Positions 33,480 through 46,017 of a stretch of 64,000 nt of DNA are shown in pieces. How positions within the stretch are numbered: position 1 is the first letter of the stretch; every line of letters begins with the position of its first letter. This stretch comes from Paraspadella gotoi. Lineage: Eukaryota > Chaetognatha. Made by a program: the position numbers and the translations under genes. The DNA lies in NCBI GenBank assembly GCA_051294375.1, contig CM119268.1:169437-233436 (forward strand), in the 5' to 3' direction. The notes beneath the pieces were generated by a model. It saw only the letters and a list, made by a program, of their open reading frames with translations. It was not told where the DNA came from and made no database searches.

Positions 33480-36360
33480 TTAATGAACTCGCTCTGCCGA
33501 CAGCGTCTGTCCACAGCCCCACAATCCTCTCTATCGTATCGACCCTCGCGATCACTGCTACTAACATGCACCTCTCACCGGGGCGTATTGACGTGATGTG
33601 TCGCCAATCGCCCTACGCTTGCTCCGAGCGACCAAATAGATGTTCCGCCTTGTAGGGAAAAAAAAATTGAGCAGTTCATGCATTGGACCCGCGTGGTTGA
33701 ACTCTGGAGTCGAATGCATGTAGCGTCCGGCCACGCCTGGGGGAAAAGAATATAAAAAGTGAAGACAGTGGGTGTAGAGAGACGGAGGAAGATGATGGAG
33801 AGAAAGATTGGGTAGGAGAGAGAGAGAGAGCTGAGAGAGAGGAGAGAGAAAGAGAAGGGGGTAGTGGCAAGGTAGAATGAGAAGAAAGACTGGCCGAGCA
33901 CTGGCTGTAGACACTGACGATAGGGAGAAAAATACAATGTCTTTAATTATCGTGCAGATATCAAGAATATTTCAGAAAGTAAATGCGAGGCTCTTTGTAT
34001 AGAGTGAAATAACTAGCTAACTTTAGGAAAAACTAGTTATAATAGAAAGTCATGGAGACTATCAGACAATAAGCCCGAGTTAAAGATCGTGTAGACGAAG
34101 ATCAAAGGGACGTACGATGCCAAAATGACAATCACAGAGAGAAAAAGCACAAAACCGGAGAGGAAAGCCATGGTTGTTGGGAAGGAAAGGGAGGGAGGAG
34201 AGAAAGGAAAGAGGATAAAAAGAAGAGAAGAAGAGAAAAAGATAAAAAGGAAAAAAAGGGTCGAAATGAAGAAAAAAAAAGATAGGAAAGAAGTAAGTGG
34301 GAAAAAAGACGAATAGAAAATGAGAGGAAAGGAGCGAACCGTTGAATGGCTCCACATCAACCGCGTCGAGATGATGAATTGAGTCGAGATGGTGTGAAGC
34401 GTGCAGGAACCCAAGTATTTTCAGACGCGGATGTCCTCGAAGTCAATATCCTCCAAAAAGATTTATTGATGAGCGGTGCAGGTAACTAGTTAGGAAAACG
34501 AAGTCCTTAGTAGATAAATTACGTATCCCGAGTGATATATCGTTTTTAAGGCGCGTAGTAAAGTAGTGTTTATAATGAATAAGAAAATAATATAATTGTT
34601 TTACTGGATCCAATTTATGCTATTCTAAATCATCCTTGTGTCCTTAATATAAATTCATATATGCAAAATTTTTATACGAGTACCGCACGTCCGTAAAAAC
34701 GTTATTATCTGCTTACCGTCCGCTCCGCAAGCTCTCAATCTCGAAGAAACTCTCTCACAGTACCATATTATCTCTCACAATTATGTTAGTGGACCCATAA
34801 ATAATATAACTGAAGTGTCAATCGATGTGGATAATTGGTCACGTCGCCGGTGTGTAAGAGAGGAAAGCTTTATAAAGAGAAGGACCAACATAAAGACCTG
34901 TAGGTTAAAAACGATTACAATATTCAGGTTGGAATAAAATAAGGGACTAAAGTACATATAGCTCCGCAATTAGCATGTCGTGATCTAGATATTGTCTTTC
35001 AAAAGAGAATAGTATTGCCGTATTCTATGCTGCCACTCTCGGTAGATTTCAAGATCGCTAAGATCAGCGAGAAAAGTATAGTGCTTAAGGATATCTGTTA
35101 GTGTAGAAATTGCAATTTAGGTTTGGTGTGGCGTTCTCGAAGTGGTGGACAGGCATGAACGAGACATAATCCTACACTGTTCTTAGTGGGTTGGTATATT
35201 CTGGAATATGATGCGGGTACGAGAGCGGGGATGAGTGAAGAGGTTGAGACACGTATGCAGATAGGATGAGGTAGAAATGTCACAAAGTCTAACGGAAAGG
35301 TTAAAACAAAATGTGGACTTGTGTTAGATTTTGTTGATTATATTCAGCATCCTCTAGATCTTGCTAAGTATGGATAACTTTCAATTCTTTATTCATCTTA
35401 TTGATTCTTGATGTAATGAATTTCTTCCCGAAAGACTTGAGGATTAGCCCATTGACCCATCCTGCCAGAATGAGCTTGAATGTACGTGAGATCGGCAAAA
35501 TCTCAGGAAAATAAACATTTAAAAAAGTATCCAGCTCAACTAATACCACCCATTAGACTGAGACAATCCAAATCCAGGACTTAAATTGTTTAAAAAGAAA
35601 ACAACATTTCCCCATGAACAGGTGCGATCAAACACTCCACTACTAAACTACCACTCCGCCCAGCAATCATCAATCAAATAAGATAGAATGCATCATTAAC
35701 TTCTTTTAATTCCACCCCCAAATTCCAGTCATCCTCAGTATGTACTCACACTTTCCTCATGCAGCGCACCTGCACGTGGTCAAAGGCAGACCAGACTAAA
35801 TTGAAGAGTGACAAGAGATCAATGCGCTAACACGACCAATGCAAACCTCTGTCGCCGATCCTCACACACTCGATAGTGCAACTCAAATGCTGCTGCGGGT
35901 GCGCTGATATCGAGGAAGCGAAACATTCTTCTCGCTGCGATGCAGCTTAATTTTCGCGAGTAAGAGGAGCATCGTCATGAACCCTCGAGAGCATGAAGAG
36001 GGCGGAGAGTGAGAGTGTGTGAGCGAACCGGGACGGGAGGTTGCACAGAAAGAACGGCAGAGAAGAGATGACGGAGATGTATGAGAAGAGATAAGAGAAG
36101 AGACGAGAGAGAGAAACGAAGAAGATGAGAGGACGAGAAGAAGAGAGAGAAATACTCAATAATAGGTAAAATAAAATTAGAATCGCATTACTATACATAA
36201 ACCTAACTGTTCTATGTCAAATCCAACCCACCTCGTTGCAAAAAAGTTCTGATGTCCCGACATTTCATGCTGGAGACACACACAAAATATTCATCAGATT
36301 CTAAACGCTGAAATTTTCTTGATTTCTGTATCAACAAATCTGCGCCAGTTGCATTCCGAT
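33480..36360 (-). pseudogene. sulfotransferase copy 2 (inverted, decayed)
   Basis: On the minus strand the copy-1 exons recur in order. The PAPS-loop exon is at 36360-36232 (acceptor TTTTTCAG; reads ESDEYFVCVSSMKC and then FLQR). The second exon starts at about 35983 and shares GAATGTTTCGCTTCCTCGAT and CGCAGCAGCATTTGA with copy 1. The following intron shares TTTTCTTTTTAAACAATTT. Weaker traces of the middle exons are at about 35540-35300 and 35080-34980. The last exon runs from 33736 (CCCCCAG|GCGTGGCCGGACGCTACAT) and keeps AEHLFGRSEQA, GDWRH and RVDTIERI. Stops and frameshifts occur in several exons. The intron between the first two exons is only about 250 bp. Confidence 0.72.
33780..34316. 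repeat. purine-rich (GA) and GGAAAA low-complexity DNA in copy 2 intron
   Basis: 33780-33880 is GA-rich and 34125-34316 is A/G-rich. Frames on both strands are composition artefacts. Confidence 0.7.
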
Positions 36361-36929
36361 CTGAAAAAGAAAAGAATAAAGAGGGAAAGAGGGCCATACT
36401 GTGATATATAAAGGGGGAAGGGGCCATATCCTTGATATAAAGGGGAAAAAGGATTGTATGACTATAGAAGGGGAAAAGACGGCCAAATATTTGAATATAC
36501 AAGAGGAAGAGAGAACCATATTTATTTATAAATGGGCGGAGGAATGCGGCCATATTCCACTGCAAATGCCACATTTCATTTTAATTTGATTAAGTTTAAA
36601 TATCTAGTAAGAGATCAAAATAATTAAGAGTTAGGGGCTTTCATTAGAGATTATATAACAATAACATTAAGGTTATCATGACTTTGTGCGTTTAAGTAGG
36701 TTAGGGTAAAATTAAAGCTTTAAATTTATGAGTTAGAGGTTAAGGTTAGGATTGGTGATTAGGGTAAAGAATTGAAGGATTATAGCGTTGTAATACGATT
36801 GAATTTGATATTTTTTTTTTATCAAATTTTAAATTAACTCAATGACATAATTAAACGTAAAGAAAAGAAACATATAAAATTATAAAAAAAGAAAAGTCAG
36901 GGAACGACATACAATGTAAGATTAACAGC

Positions 36930-37310
36930 AAACTGGGACACTGTAAAGGAGAAAGCATGTCACGTAACTTTAAGATAACATGCCCGTACCTTTAGGAAAG
37001 CCATTGCGTACCCTTGTAAGGATAAGCATTGTCCTACTTTTAAGAACAGCATGCCGTACCGCTGTAAGGAAAGCCATGTCCGTTACCTCTAAGGAAAGAC
37101 ATTTGCTCTACCTGTACAGGAAAGCATTGTCCGTACCTGCTAGGGAAAGCATGTCGTAATGTCAAGGAAAAGCACTTGGCCTACCTGTAAGTAGAAAGCA
37201 TGGCATTCCGCACGCCGTCTTTTTGGTTACGGCGCTGTCAGCTTGCCAGCCGTCAGGACGTCAGAAGGGCGCGGGCGACGCAGGACCCAGCAGAGGAGAC
37301 GAATCCGCCG
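36930..37310. repeat. minisatellite and GC-rich block, right arm
   Basis: Repeats of GGAAAGCATGTCCGTACCTG with variations. This is the inverted partner of 13150-13545. Confidence 0.85.
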
Positions 37311-37990
37311 CCTAAATTGAGATAATAAAGATATATATATACATAGTTATATGTCAAATTTGATAAACTTATATACATTTCATTAGGAAAACTTCTAATA
37401 CCAAAATATGTTTAACATTTGAAAAAAATATTATTTATAAATATAAAACGTTTTCTTAATTTGGGCTTTTAAAACCAGATTTAGTTAGTCTTTAGTTAGT
37501 TTTGCTCTTAGATTTTTTACAGAGAAATAAAAAATCTTAGTTAGTTAGCTCTTAGTTCTTTACAAAATCAAAAATATTTTGTAATATTTGATGATGTTGG
37601 AAAAAATTAGGAAAAAAACCTAATGACATTAAAAACCTTAAAAAAATTAGCATTTAGATTGATTTTACTATTCTGCCAATTTTATAGAAATTAAAATTTT
37701 GATTTTTTTTTATTCAAAAAGTTGCTGTCACATTTCATTGTTGATTTTTTATGCTTCTCTCCATATCTAACAGTATCTAATAATTTATTAAAATATTTTA
37801 CTCATGTATATAGCACTATAATAATTATTAATTTGTGATACAAATCTATAGATTTTAAAAAACTTCAATTACGAATTTGCCTATAATGAAATTTGTTAAA
37901 TTAAAATTTATATATCGATTATAATTTGAGATTAATTAACTATACAAATATAAGATTAACACTTATTTATTAAACAGTATAAATATAGAT

Positions 37991-38649
37991 TAGGGGACAG
38001 AGTTTGGTAATTGGCAACAATTTTTTAGTGTGGAAACGGAATATGTTTCGGCTCTATGTGAAATTTGGTCAGAATTTTTTTTAACAAAGAATATGAGAGA
38101 GAGAGAAAGAGGAGAGAGACAGAGAGAGAAAGAGATGAGAGAGAGAGGAGAAGAGACGATGGGGGGAACGGAGAGACGAGGAGAGCAGAGAGAGAAGAAA
38201 GAGTGCCAGGGAGAGAAAAATTATCATTTTTTATGTACAACAATGAAAATGATTTTTTGTACACGCAAATCTAGACATGAACAATTAACTATTAACTCTC
38301 TCTCTCTCTCTCTCGTAATGATATTTCACTTCTTTCATACTAAAAATATCACTCTGTCTTTACCCTTAGGCCTGTTCTCACCATGAGACCACTCTCAACT
38401 CTGATGTGAAAACATTATTGCTCCCCCTACTCTTCTCTAATCTTTCTCACCTCTCTCTCTCTCTCATATCTCTCTCTCCCCCTTTTGTAGAAAAATCTGT
38501 CCAATCACCCAAATTACGACGCTGATGAGGCCGAACATAGAGCAGAAACGTGTTCGTTTCATACTAAAAGAATTGTTGTATGTATGGAAGACGCTTTTTG
38601 GTCACGTGGTTCACGTTTGGTCACGTTAGCCAATAACAAACTGTCGCCT
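37991..38649. mobile_element. non-autonomous TIR/foldback element, copy B
   Basis: Starts TAGGGGACAG...TTGGCAACAA and ends TTAGCCAATAACAAACTGTC. It is the inverted counterpart of 11791-12461. Near the right end the plus strand reads CTGATGA (38523-38529), GGCC...AGCA and GAAACG (38544-38549), a hammerhead-like core. Copy A has the same segment but with CATGA in place of CTGATGA. The core of the element is GA-rich and CT-rich filler. Confidence 0.6.
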
Positions 38650-38679
38650 CATCATACAACACAACCAAAAAGAAAGGAA

Positions 38680-38880
38680 TTAATCACATAAAAATAAAAT
38701 TAACATTAATAATATAACATTATAATTTAAGATTAAACATAAATAATTAAACATTATAAGTTAGATTACATTAATATTAACATATATAAATTTTAAGATT
38801 AATTATTATATTAACATTTATAATTTTAAGATATAACATTAATATAAAAAAATACTAATTTTAAGATTAACATTTCTCTC
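38680..38880. repeat. AT-rich minisatellite, right arm
   Basis: Inverted partner of 11583-11752. Confidence 0.75.
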
Positions 38881-39805
38881 ACCAAATCCTTTTTCTTTAA
38901 AGCCCCTGTAGGGACGAAGAAGATGATTCGAGGATGGAGGAGAAGGCTGGGAATGAACGAAGCGGAGAAGGAAGAGGAAACCGGGAAAAAACGAGGCCGA
39001 AATGGAAGAAAGAAATCGAGGCATTGTTGTTGTTGTTTTTTGTGTTATACTGGCTAAGACAGAGGCTTGTGATCGAATTTTCGCCTTCTTATGAAATTGT
39101 TAGGTTTCTCGTGAGATCTTGTCTTTTGTTAAGCATTAAGAATTAAGAATAAGAATTTCATTTTTCCACGTTGAATTAGATTTGACATTAGTAACAAACC
39201 GTGGAAAAATTTTAAAAAAATGGAAAATTTTGATTAAATTTAGATGAATTAGATAAAAAGTATAAGGATTTTTAAATAATTGTTATAAAAAGTCTTCAAC
39301 GAACCTTCTGAAATTATGAAATTTCACTGATATATTACACCTAAATAACACCAAGGCAACAGAATAATAGTTACTAAACAAGAAATTAATCAACAACGTT
39401 TTATAAAGTCAGCACTAAGTAGAGAGATGAGAAATTAATATTAAAAAACATGTATGTATATCAATGATAATGGGATCAAAGAAATATTATAATTTATTTG
39501 TAACAAATACTTAGATGAACAATAGACAATATTTTCGATGCCATTATATTTCATAAAAATATTTCGCAAACATAAATGAAATTATACCGATAAAAATGTA
39601 TAGGTAAGCAAAGGTAAATAAAAAAATGATAACCGTATCTTTCAAATGCTTATATAACTTGAGTGAAAAATCGTTATAAGGCAAATATTAAAAATTCAAG
39701 AAAAAAAAGTAAAAGGTTCAATTCGATTCGTCAAAACTAAAACTGAATCGAGAAAAAGGAACATGATTATTTTTTTAGTTCGTCGTCGTACACTTTGTTA
39801 ACTGT

Positions 39806-39839
<34 letters not shown>

Positions 39840-39959
39840 AGAAAAGAGCCTGCTCTAATTAACACTCAAATCTGTTTATAAACCAGACGCGGTCAGATTT
39901 GTAAAACCCTGGACAAATGTAATCTTAAAGGTAAAAATCTTAAAGCAAAAGATCGAGGC

Positions 39960-40175
39960 CTGCTTTGATATAACCAAATATTGATGCGATGATAACCAAA
40001 TATTGGATGCGTGATAACCAACAAAGATTGATGCGATGATAACCCAAATGATGGATGCGAGTGATATCATTCATTGATGCGATTGATAATCATTTCAATG
40101 ATATGATGATAGTAACTTTCATTGAGCATAATATTTATTCATTGATGCGATGCTAGTCATTCATTGACGCGATGA
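39960..40175. repeat. 21-22 bp minisatellite, right arm
   Basis: Units close to GATGCGATGATAACCAAATATT. Inverted partner of 10213-10480. A (GA)n patch follows at 40180-40230. Confidence 0.85.
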
Positions 40176-40868
40176 GTTAATTAGAGAGAGAGAGAAGAAG
40201 AGAGAGAGAGAAGAGAAAAGAGAGAGATATAGAGAGAATAATAATAAATAATAGCTTTTTTAAAAAAAAAATAAAAATCCACGACAAATCATCGGAAAAT
40301 AAATTTGGGATTTTGTAATAAGGAAAAAAGTCGGATACGTGATAAAAATAAAAATTGTTTTAATGTGGATTGCAATCAAATTAACTTTCTATTTTTTTTT
40401 TTCAATTGAATAAGATGAGTCTTTTGTTCATCTAGTCAAATGAGGTTGAAAACCTTATTTTTTTTGCACTATTATTGAACATGAATGAGATCGATATTGA
40501 TTGTATGATGAAACTACGATTGCTATAAAGCTAAACTATTTTCAAAGAAACGGTCCCCAATTCTACTCCTCTCTTCCCCCAAAANNNNNNNNNNNNNNNN
40601 NNNNNNNNNTACAATCAAAATATTATTTTTTTTTATAAAATCAAGAACTCTATCTTTGTAAGAAGAGCAGTTTATGAAATTTCAATAACAGTTGCCTTCA
40701 CTATGCCTTCATTATGAAAAACGTGATGGGCTGTAACTTTACACATACTATTTAAATTTTGTTCCCAGAGACTATGATAACTACAAAACATACATTTATT
40801 TTCCTCTTTCAATTAATGCTTATGCGGAATTACTCTGTAATTCTCATGAAAAACTTGATCAGCGTTGT

Positions 40869-41058
40869 TCAGGATCTGCAAAAGTCGTTTGACCTCAAAG
40901 CCAAAGTATTACTAGTGATATTGAGGGGGGGGCGAAGGCACTACGATTCCACGCCCTGGATTCATGAACCAATTGATGTCATCTTTGGGAGAGTCATTTT
41001 CTTCCAAAGAGTTAATTTCGATATCATCATCTGAATAAATGCAACCAATCAAATATAA
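40869..41058 (-). CDS. possible exon, unidentified protein
   Basis: The minus strand reads SDDDIEINSLEENDSPKDDI, NWFMNPGRGIVVPSPPLNIT and SNTLALRSNDF, then TGA at 40871-40869. ATTTATTCAG just upstream could be a 3' splice site. The acidic, Ser/Pro-containing composition is protein-like. With 41243-41418 it may form one gene. The family is not recognised. Confidence 0.35.
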
Positions 41059-41242
41059 TCAACCAATTAGCGCTCTCTCTGTAATCATATTTTTTTATAT
41101 CAATATTTTTTTATTAGAGTCAAAATTAGTTTATAATTCGAAAAAAATTTAGCCCCGAAGAATGTGGCGACGAAGTGCCTCAAAGCGCTCTGGCAATCTT
41201 CTTAAGCAACTTGATCAAGTTTCGAAATTTATCGGTTTGAAG

Positions 41243-41418
41243 CTAAACGCCAGACAGATTGTAGGTGACGAACAAGGGAACAACATTGGCGTCAAAGTAA
41301 TAGGGTTGAAGACCCAGTTTGACCTTGGGCATGTCGAATAGCTTTACTTGACCTTGGGAATGTCGTCCTTCGATTTGAAGATCGACAAACTTATTTCGAG
41401 ACTTTGCATTAACACATA
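41243..41418 (-). CDS. possible exon, unidentified protein
   Basis: A pyrimidine tract ending TTCTTAAAAG precedes the exon on the minus strand. It reads CVNAKSRNKFVDLQIEGRHS, then KLFDMPKVKLGLQPYYFDAN and VVPLFVTYNLSGV, then TAG (41245-41243). Upstream (about 41575-41499), RYYFYQTLNIEAINVEQPAS ends in CAG|GTATTA, and its phase joins to this exon without loss. Further upstream (about 41655-41585) another frame reads SDKEYDGFTIVKVPADQK. This is a coherent multi-exon minus-strand gene model, but I do not know the family. Decay is possible. Confidence 0.4.
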
Positions 41419-41659
41419 CTTTTAAGAAAAAAAATAATTAGAGAACTAAAGATAAATTAAATCTAAAAAAGACAGATTCTCTTTTACTAATTAATTAATT
41501 AATACCTGAGGCCGGCTGTTCTACGTTAATTGCTTCAATGTTTAACGTTTGATAGAAATAATACCTTTTGATCAGCTGGCACCTTTACTATGGTGAAGCC
41601 GTCGTATTCTTTATCTGAGTTTCGTCTTTTAATCTTTTTTCTTATCTAAACGTTACACG

Positions 41660-43370
41660 TTACATATTGATCTTATGGCGGTTGTTTCGGTATAACGGTT
41701 TTAAAATTGTCCTTTAAGTCGTTTATATTTACATTTCACTAAAAATGCCATTTGTAAACTTAACTTGGTTGAACTCTGCGCCGTTCCCTTCACTGGTTCC
41801 CTTCATCGCTTCTTCGCTTAATTCTTTAATAATAATTATATTTTTTTTTCTTTTTTATTTCGTTAATAAAAATTAAATAGTTTTCCTCATCATCCAGTTC
41901 ATTTTTCTTTTATTTCATTTCCTTTTCACTTAATTTTTTAAATATTTATTTTAATTATTATTTAATTATTCAATTTTCAGTTAATGTTTAATGATATTAT
42001 AATTTTTTCTGTCTTTTTATCTTCTTCTCTTTTTACTACAGACTCGTTATTGTTTATCTTCATTTCTTAAATAAAACTTTATTTCGGGGTTTTTATTTAT
42101 TCGCCTGGACATAGTGGGCGGTGGGGGGGGGAGTGTAGTTAATGTCATGGTTTTCTTTTGAGGTCAAATCAACTTAAGAAGAGATTGCATCGTCATTGTT
42201 GTTCGTCATTGGTGTTCGTCATTGTTGTTCGTCATTGTTCGTCATTAATCTCACAAATTGACGAACGGAACGAAACGTTCGCCCTCCTATCTTTTGCCTA
42301 TGATAATAACATCCATAATAAGAATAATAATTTAAACGATTTTAACTTTTATAAATCTGGTTTTAATAATAAGATTCTTTGTCATCACTACATTCTACAT
42401 AGTTGAATATAAAAGTTAATATAAAGTTTACAAATATGTAAAGTTTGTTAATGTTATTACGTTTATCATAATTTTGCACCAAATGTTTATTTTTTTAAGT
42501 TTTTTCATTAGTTCCTTTGCATTTAGTTTTATGTCAAATATTATTAACATTGCTTTTCATGTTTTCAAGATAAAAAACGAATGAAATAGTTAAATAAACT
42601 GATTAATTTCCCAGCACTTAACTTTTTTGTCGAACGAACGCTAATGAAAATCGACTTTGTATGAACTGATAATAAGAAATGTTAGATTAATGATTTAAGA
42701 AAGAAAAATGGAATTGTGGAAAAGAAGTTAAGTATCGTAAATAATCAAATCTATTGTGGACGAACATCTAGAACACGCAACCTGGTTGACAAAAATGCGT
42801 CCACACTATAACGTTTTTTCGAAGCCTCGCCAATATTGGAACGGGGACTGGGTTCGGAATCAGGCTTGGCATTAGATCCATACTCACTCTTTCCTTAATA
42901 TAGTTTGCTTCTGGGATTATTACTAGTTAACAGCTGATGACTATTGAACTACCGGGGCACCACTAAAGGTTTTAAACTTATAGGCCGGGTGAGACAGAAA
43001 GACTGAAAGACAGAAAGAGAGAAAGACTAAAACAGACAGAGCAACAATGCATAAAGAAAAAATAGTCAATAGTTTTTGGAGGAAATTTAATTGATAATTG
43101 TTAAGTTAATTGATTTATTCTTAGATTCGTCGAAGAGATTTGATAGTTAAATTAAAGTGATGAGCAAAAAGTGATAAGTAATAAGTATTTTAGTGGAGAA
43201 TATTCTTAGATCTGATATTTTTTTATAAAAACCATTATCACTTTCTTCTTCTTTCTTTTGGGTAGTTTTACTCTGATTGATTGTCTCTCTGTCTCTCAGT
43301 CTCTCAGTCTCTCTCTTCAAGTCGATCAAAGGTCAATATAAAAACGGTGGCGTAAAATCGACTCCGCGTA
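41660..43370. other. AT-rich DNA with a small GTCATT repeat
   Basis: 42190-42247 holds five units close to CGTCATTGTTGTT. 43250-43320 has CT/GT-rich repeats. No gene is supported. Confidence 0.45.
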
Positions 43371-43375
43371 GAGAT

Positions 43376-43416
<41 letters not shown>
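43376..43416. repeat. (GA)n tract
   Basis: Pure GA repeat. Further dense (GA)n and (CT)n blocks lie at 43748-43800 and 43883-44135; the 105- and 151-codon frames there are artefacts. Confidence 0.95.
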
Positions 43417-43418
<2 letters not shown>

Positions 43419-43747
43419 TCGTCTTATCTGTACTTGAAAAATAAAATCTTTATGTCAGAAAGATAAATTGAGTCTCTAAAATAAATTGAGAAAAAAATTA
43501 AAACAAACCATAACTTATGGCATAAGCGATAATGTTTAAAAAAAAAAAACAAAGTAAGAATGGATGCATCGATTATAACTAAAATTAATAATTAAATGTT
43601 TTGAAATATCGTCTTCGGTCGTCGTCGTTGTTGTTGTTGTCGTCATTGTTGTGGTTGTTATGATTTTTGCCTCGATGCCAAAAACCGGGGAAAAAAATAT
43701 TGAGGTTGAATTGAACGGGTTTATGGTGGGCGATGAATTGAATGCGG

Positions 43748-43805
<58 letters not shown>

Positions 43806-43882
43806 GGAGAGGGCGGGATAGATAGCGCGTGGAAAATGTTTTGGTGGAATGAGGGAGTAAACAAACGTCTACGTAGGTTGTA

Positions 43883-43927
<45 letters not shown>

Positions 43928-44656
43928 CGTCTCTCCTCTCCTCTTCAGCTTCTCCTCTCTCTCTCTCTCTCTTTCTCTTTCTCTCTTTCTATTTCTCTCT
44001 CTTTCTTTTTTTTCTCTCTGTCTCTCTCTCTCTTTTTTTTCTCTCTGTCTCTCTCTTTCTCTCTTTCTTTTTCTCTCTCTCTCTTTTTTTTCTCTCTGTC
44101 TCTCTGTCTCTCTGTCTCTGTGTGTGTCTCTCTCGTGCATAAATTGTGTATAAATTATAAATTGAAAAAATTTCACGATGAATACCTAAATTCTTAAAGT
44201 TAAATGTAATGAAGTAGCTTTTTATATCCTATTGTTTTATTTTGCGCCTGAAGCCCCATTGAATGAATTCAAATTCAATTCAAATTCTCTCTCTCTCAAT
44301 AATAATATCGACAGATGTAGAGTTGTACATTTTAAAATTCGTAAAATATTAAGATGTTTGCTGCGCGTTTGTACGCGTCGTCGACTTAACAATTAAACAA
44401 TACGACAAGCATAGGCAAGATTTATTATTATGTCGAAAGAATTACTTCACTTAAAATCGTGAAATGACGTTTAGACCTTCAACTTTTTTTTTATTCCAAA
44501 AATTTACTATTAACGTTGGTCAAATCTTTAGATAATACAATTTCAAAGATTTGTAAGCAAATACGTGTGGCTATCACAAGCGATTATAAGTGTTGCTCAT
44601 TCAGAAAGCAGCAAAATGCTCTTCGATGCCCCCTTGCCGTCTGACGGAGCAGCGAA

Positions 44657-44689
<33 letters not shown>

Positions 44690-44692
44690 TTC

Positions 44693-44963
44693 TGGCTGGA
44701 TGACTCAGAGTCAGGATCGGGATCGACAAAAACGACGATAATTTGAACGATGGATTAATTGTTTAGGGTTTTGGTAAGGGATAAGGTTAGTTTAGGGTAT
44801 AGAGATTAGGGTTAGGGTTAGGGATTAGGGTTAGGAATTAAGGTTAGGTATTAGGGATGTTTTTCCCTATGCTACTTTGATAACAAAAAAATTCTGGGTC
44901 GCTGGGTGACTCATCGGTCGGGATCGAGTTCGACAAAAACGACGACGATAATTTGAACGATGG
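44693..44963. repeat. direct repeats flanking a degenerate TTAGGG tract
   Basis: The segment ending GACAAAAACGACGATAATTT plus GAACGATGGA occurs at 44693-44754. It recurs, with one extra GAC, at 44899-44963. Between them, 44762-44862 is built from TTAGGG, TTAGGGTA, TAAGGTTAG and related words. The repeated segment can read DKNDDDNLNDG in both copies. Confidence 0.75.
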
Positions 44964-45359
44964 AGGAAGCAGTTGCTTTGGCACGGTGAGAGCAACGACA
45001 AAAGGAGTGACGCATAAAGCGACCGATGGAAGCAGCAAAAGAGACAAGTTTTCTCCGTGTGTTTGAGTCCGCTGCTGTCAGGAGCACAGCAATCGGGGAT
45101 TCGATGGAAAAAAGTTTTCAAGTGAATACAGGATATTTTTAAAAAAAATATTCTTTCTTTTTCACGACAGAAATAATGGGGGGGGGGAAGCTCAAGCACT
45201 ATTATCGCAATGTCGGTTTTAGAAAGTCATCCGTATATTCCCAGCATAGAACTGGTCTTGTAAATCCACTAAATGAGAAAGAAAATCAGAGAGAAGAAAG
45301 AAATCAGTGAAAGAAAAAAAATCTGAAGCAATATGGCAAAATTGTGAACTAATTTGAAG

Positions 45360-45581
45360 AGAGAAAAAGAGAGAAGAGGAGAGAGAGGAGAAAAAGAGAG
45401 AGAGAAAGAGGATATGGAGAGAGAGAGAGAAAAAAGACAGAGGGAGAGAGAGGAGCGAAAGACAGAGAATGAGAGAGAGAGAGAAAGAACAAAAGACAGA
45501 GAGAGAGAGAAAGAAAGAGAAAGAAAGAGAGAGAGAGAGAAAGAGAGAAGAGAGCGAGAGAAACAAAGATAGGGGAAAGAG

Positions 45582-45640
<59 letters not shown>

Positions 45641-45695
45641 AGAGAGAAAGAGAAAGAAAAGGGAGAGAGAGTAAGTGAGAGAAAGAGAGAGAGTT
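45360..45695. repeat. (GA)n low-complexity tract
   Basis: About 335 bp of GA repeats with AAA interruptions. Lys/Arg/Glu and Leu/Ser frames on the two strands are artefacts. Confidence 0.95.
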
Positions 45696-45708
45696 TCCGA
45701 AGCGGGGC

Positions 45709-46017
45709 ATGGCTATACTCAGAAAACCTCGAAAACAGCGCAGCTCCGGGAGCAGCCGCGCGGCCGCTGATCGGCTTCTCCTCTGCCTTCGAATTTTTGC
45801 GCTCTGGCTATTCTTACTCCTCTTCCTCTTTCCTTCTCCCTTATCTCCCGGATCCGCGTGGGCCTGCCAAAGTCGATCCGATCGTAGCTGGCAGCGGCGG
45901 ACTTACTCTCTTTCTCTCTCTTACCCTTCGTCACCGCCGAGGGGCTCTTCTCTCTGCCTCCTGAGCGGATCGATCATCAGGTTCGCGCGGATCCGGGAGT
46001 CTCTTTTAAAGAGATAA
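45709..46017 (+). CDS. possible first exon with signal-anchor, unidentified
   Basis: ATG in the context GGGGCATGG opens a 102-codon frame. Residues 1-22 are basic and polar (MAILRKPRKQRSSGSSRAAA). Residues 23-44 are strongly hydrophobic (LLLCLRIFALWLFLLLFLF). A possible signal-peptidase site (GSAWA|C) follows. This layout fits a secreted or type II membrane protein. The block is CpG-rich and follows a (GA)n tract, so it could equally be promoter or 5' UTR DNA that is open by chance. Part of it resembles the reverse complement of 49480-49690. Confidence 0.3.
   Translation: MAILRKPRKQRSSGSSRAAADRLLLCLRIFALWLFLLLFLFPSPLSPGSAWACQSRSDRSWQRRTYSLSLSYPSSPPRGSSLCLLSGSIIRFARIRESLLKR

Larger units (their letters stand above)
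36166..40560 (-). repeat. right arm of the 4.4-kb inverted duplication
   Basis: Reverse complement of 9836-14262 in the same order; its outer end lies 24 bp before the N gap at 40585. Correspondences include GACATAGAACAGTTAG beside the PAPS-loop exon, AATCCGCCGCCTAAATTGAG at 37301-37320, GGGCTTTAAAGAA..GGATTTGGTGAG at about 38880-38905, and ATGAATGAGATCGATATTGA near 40480. The arm is the 5' flank of sulfotransferase copy 2. Confidence 0.9.
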
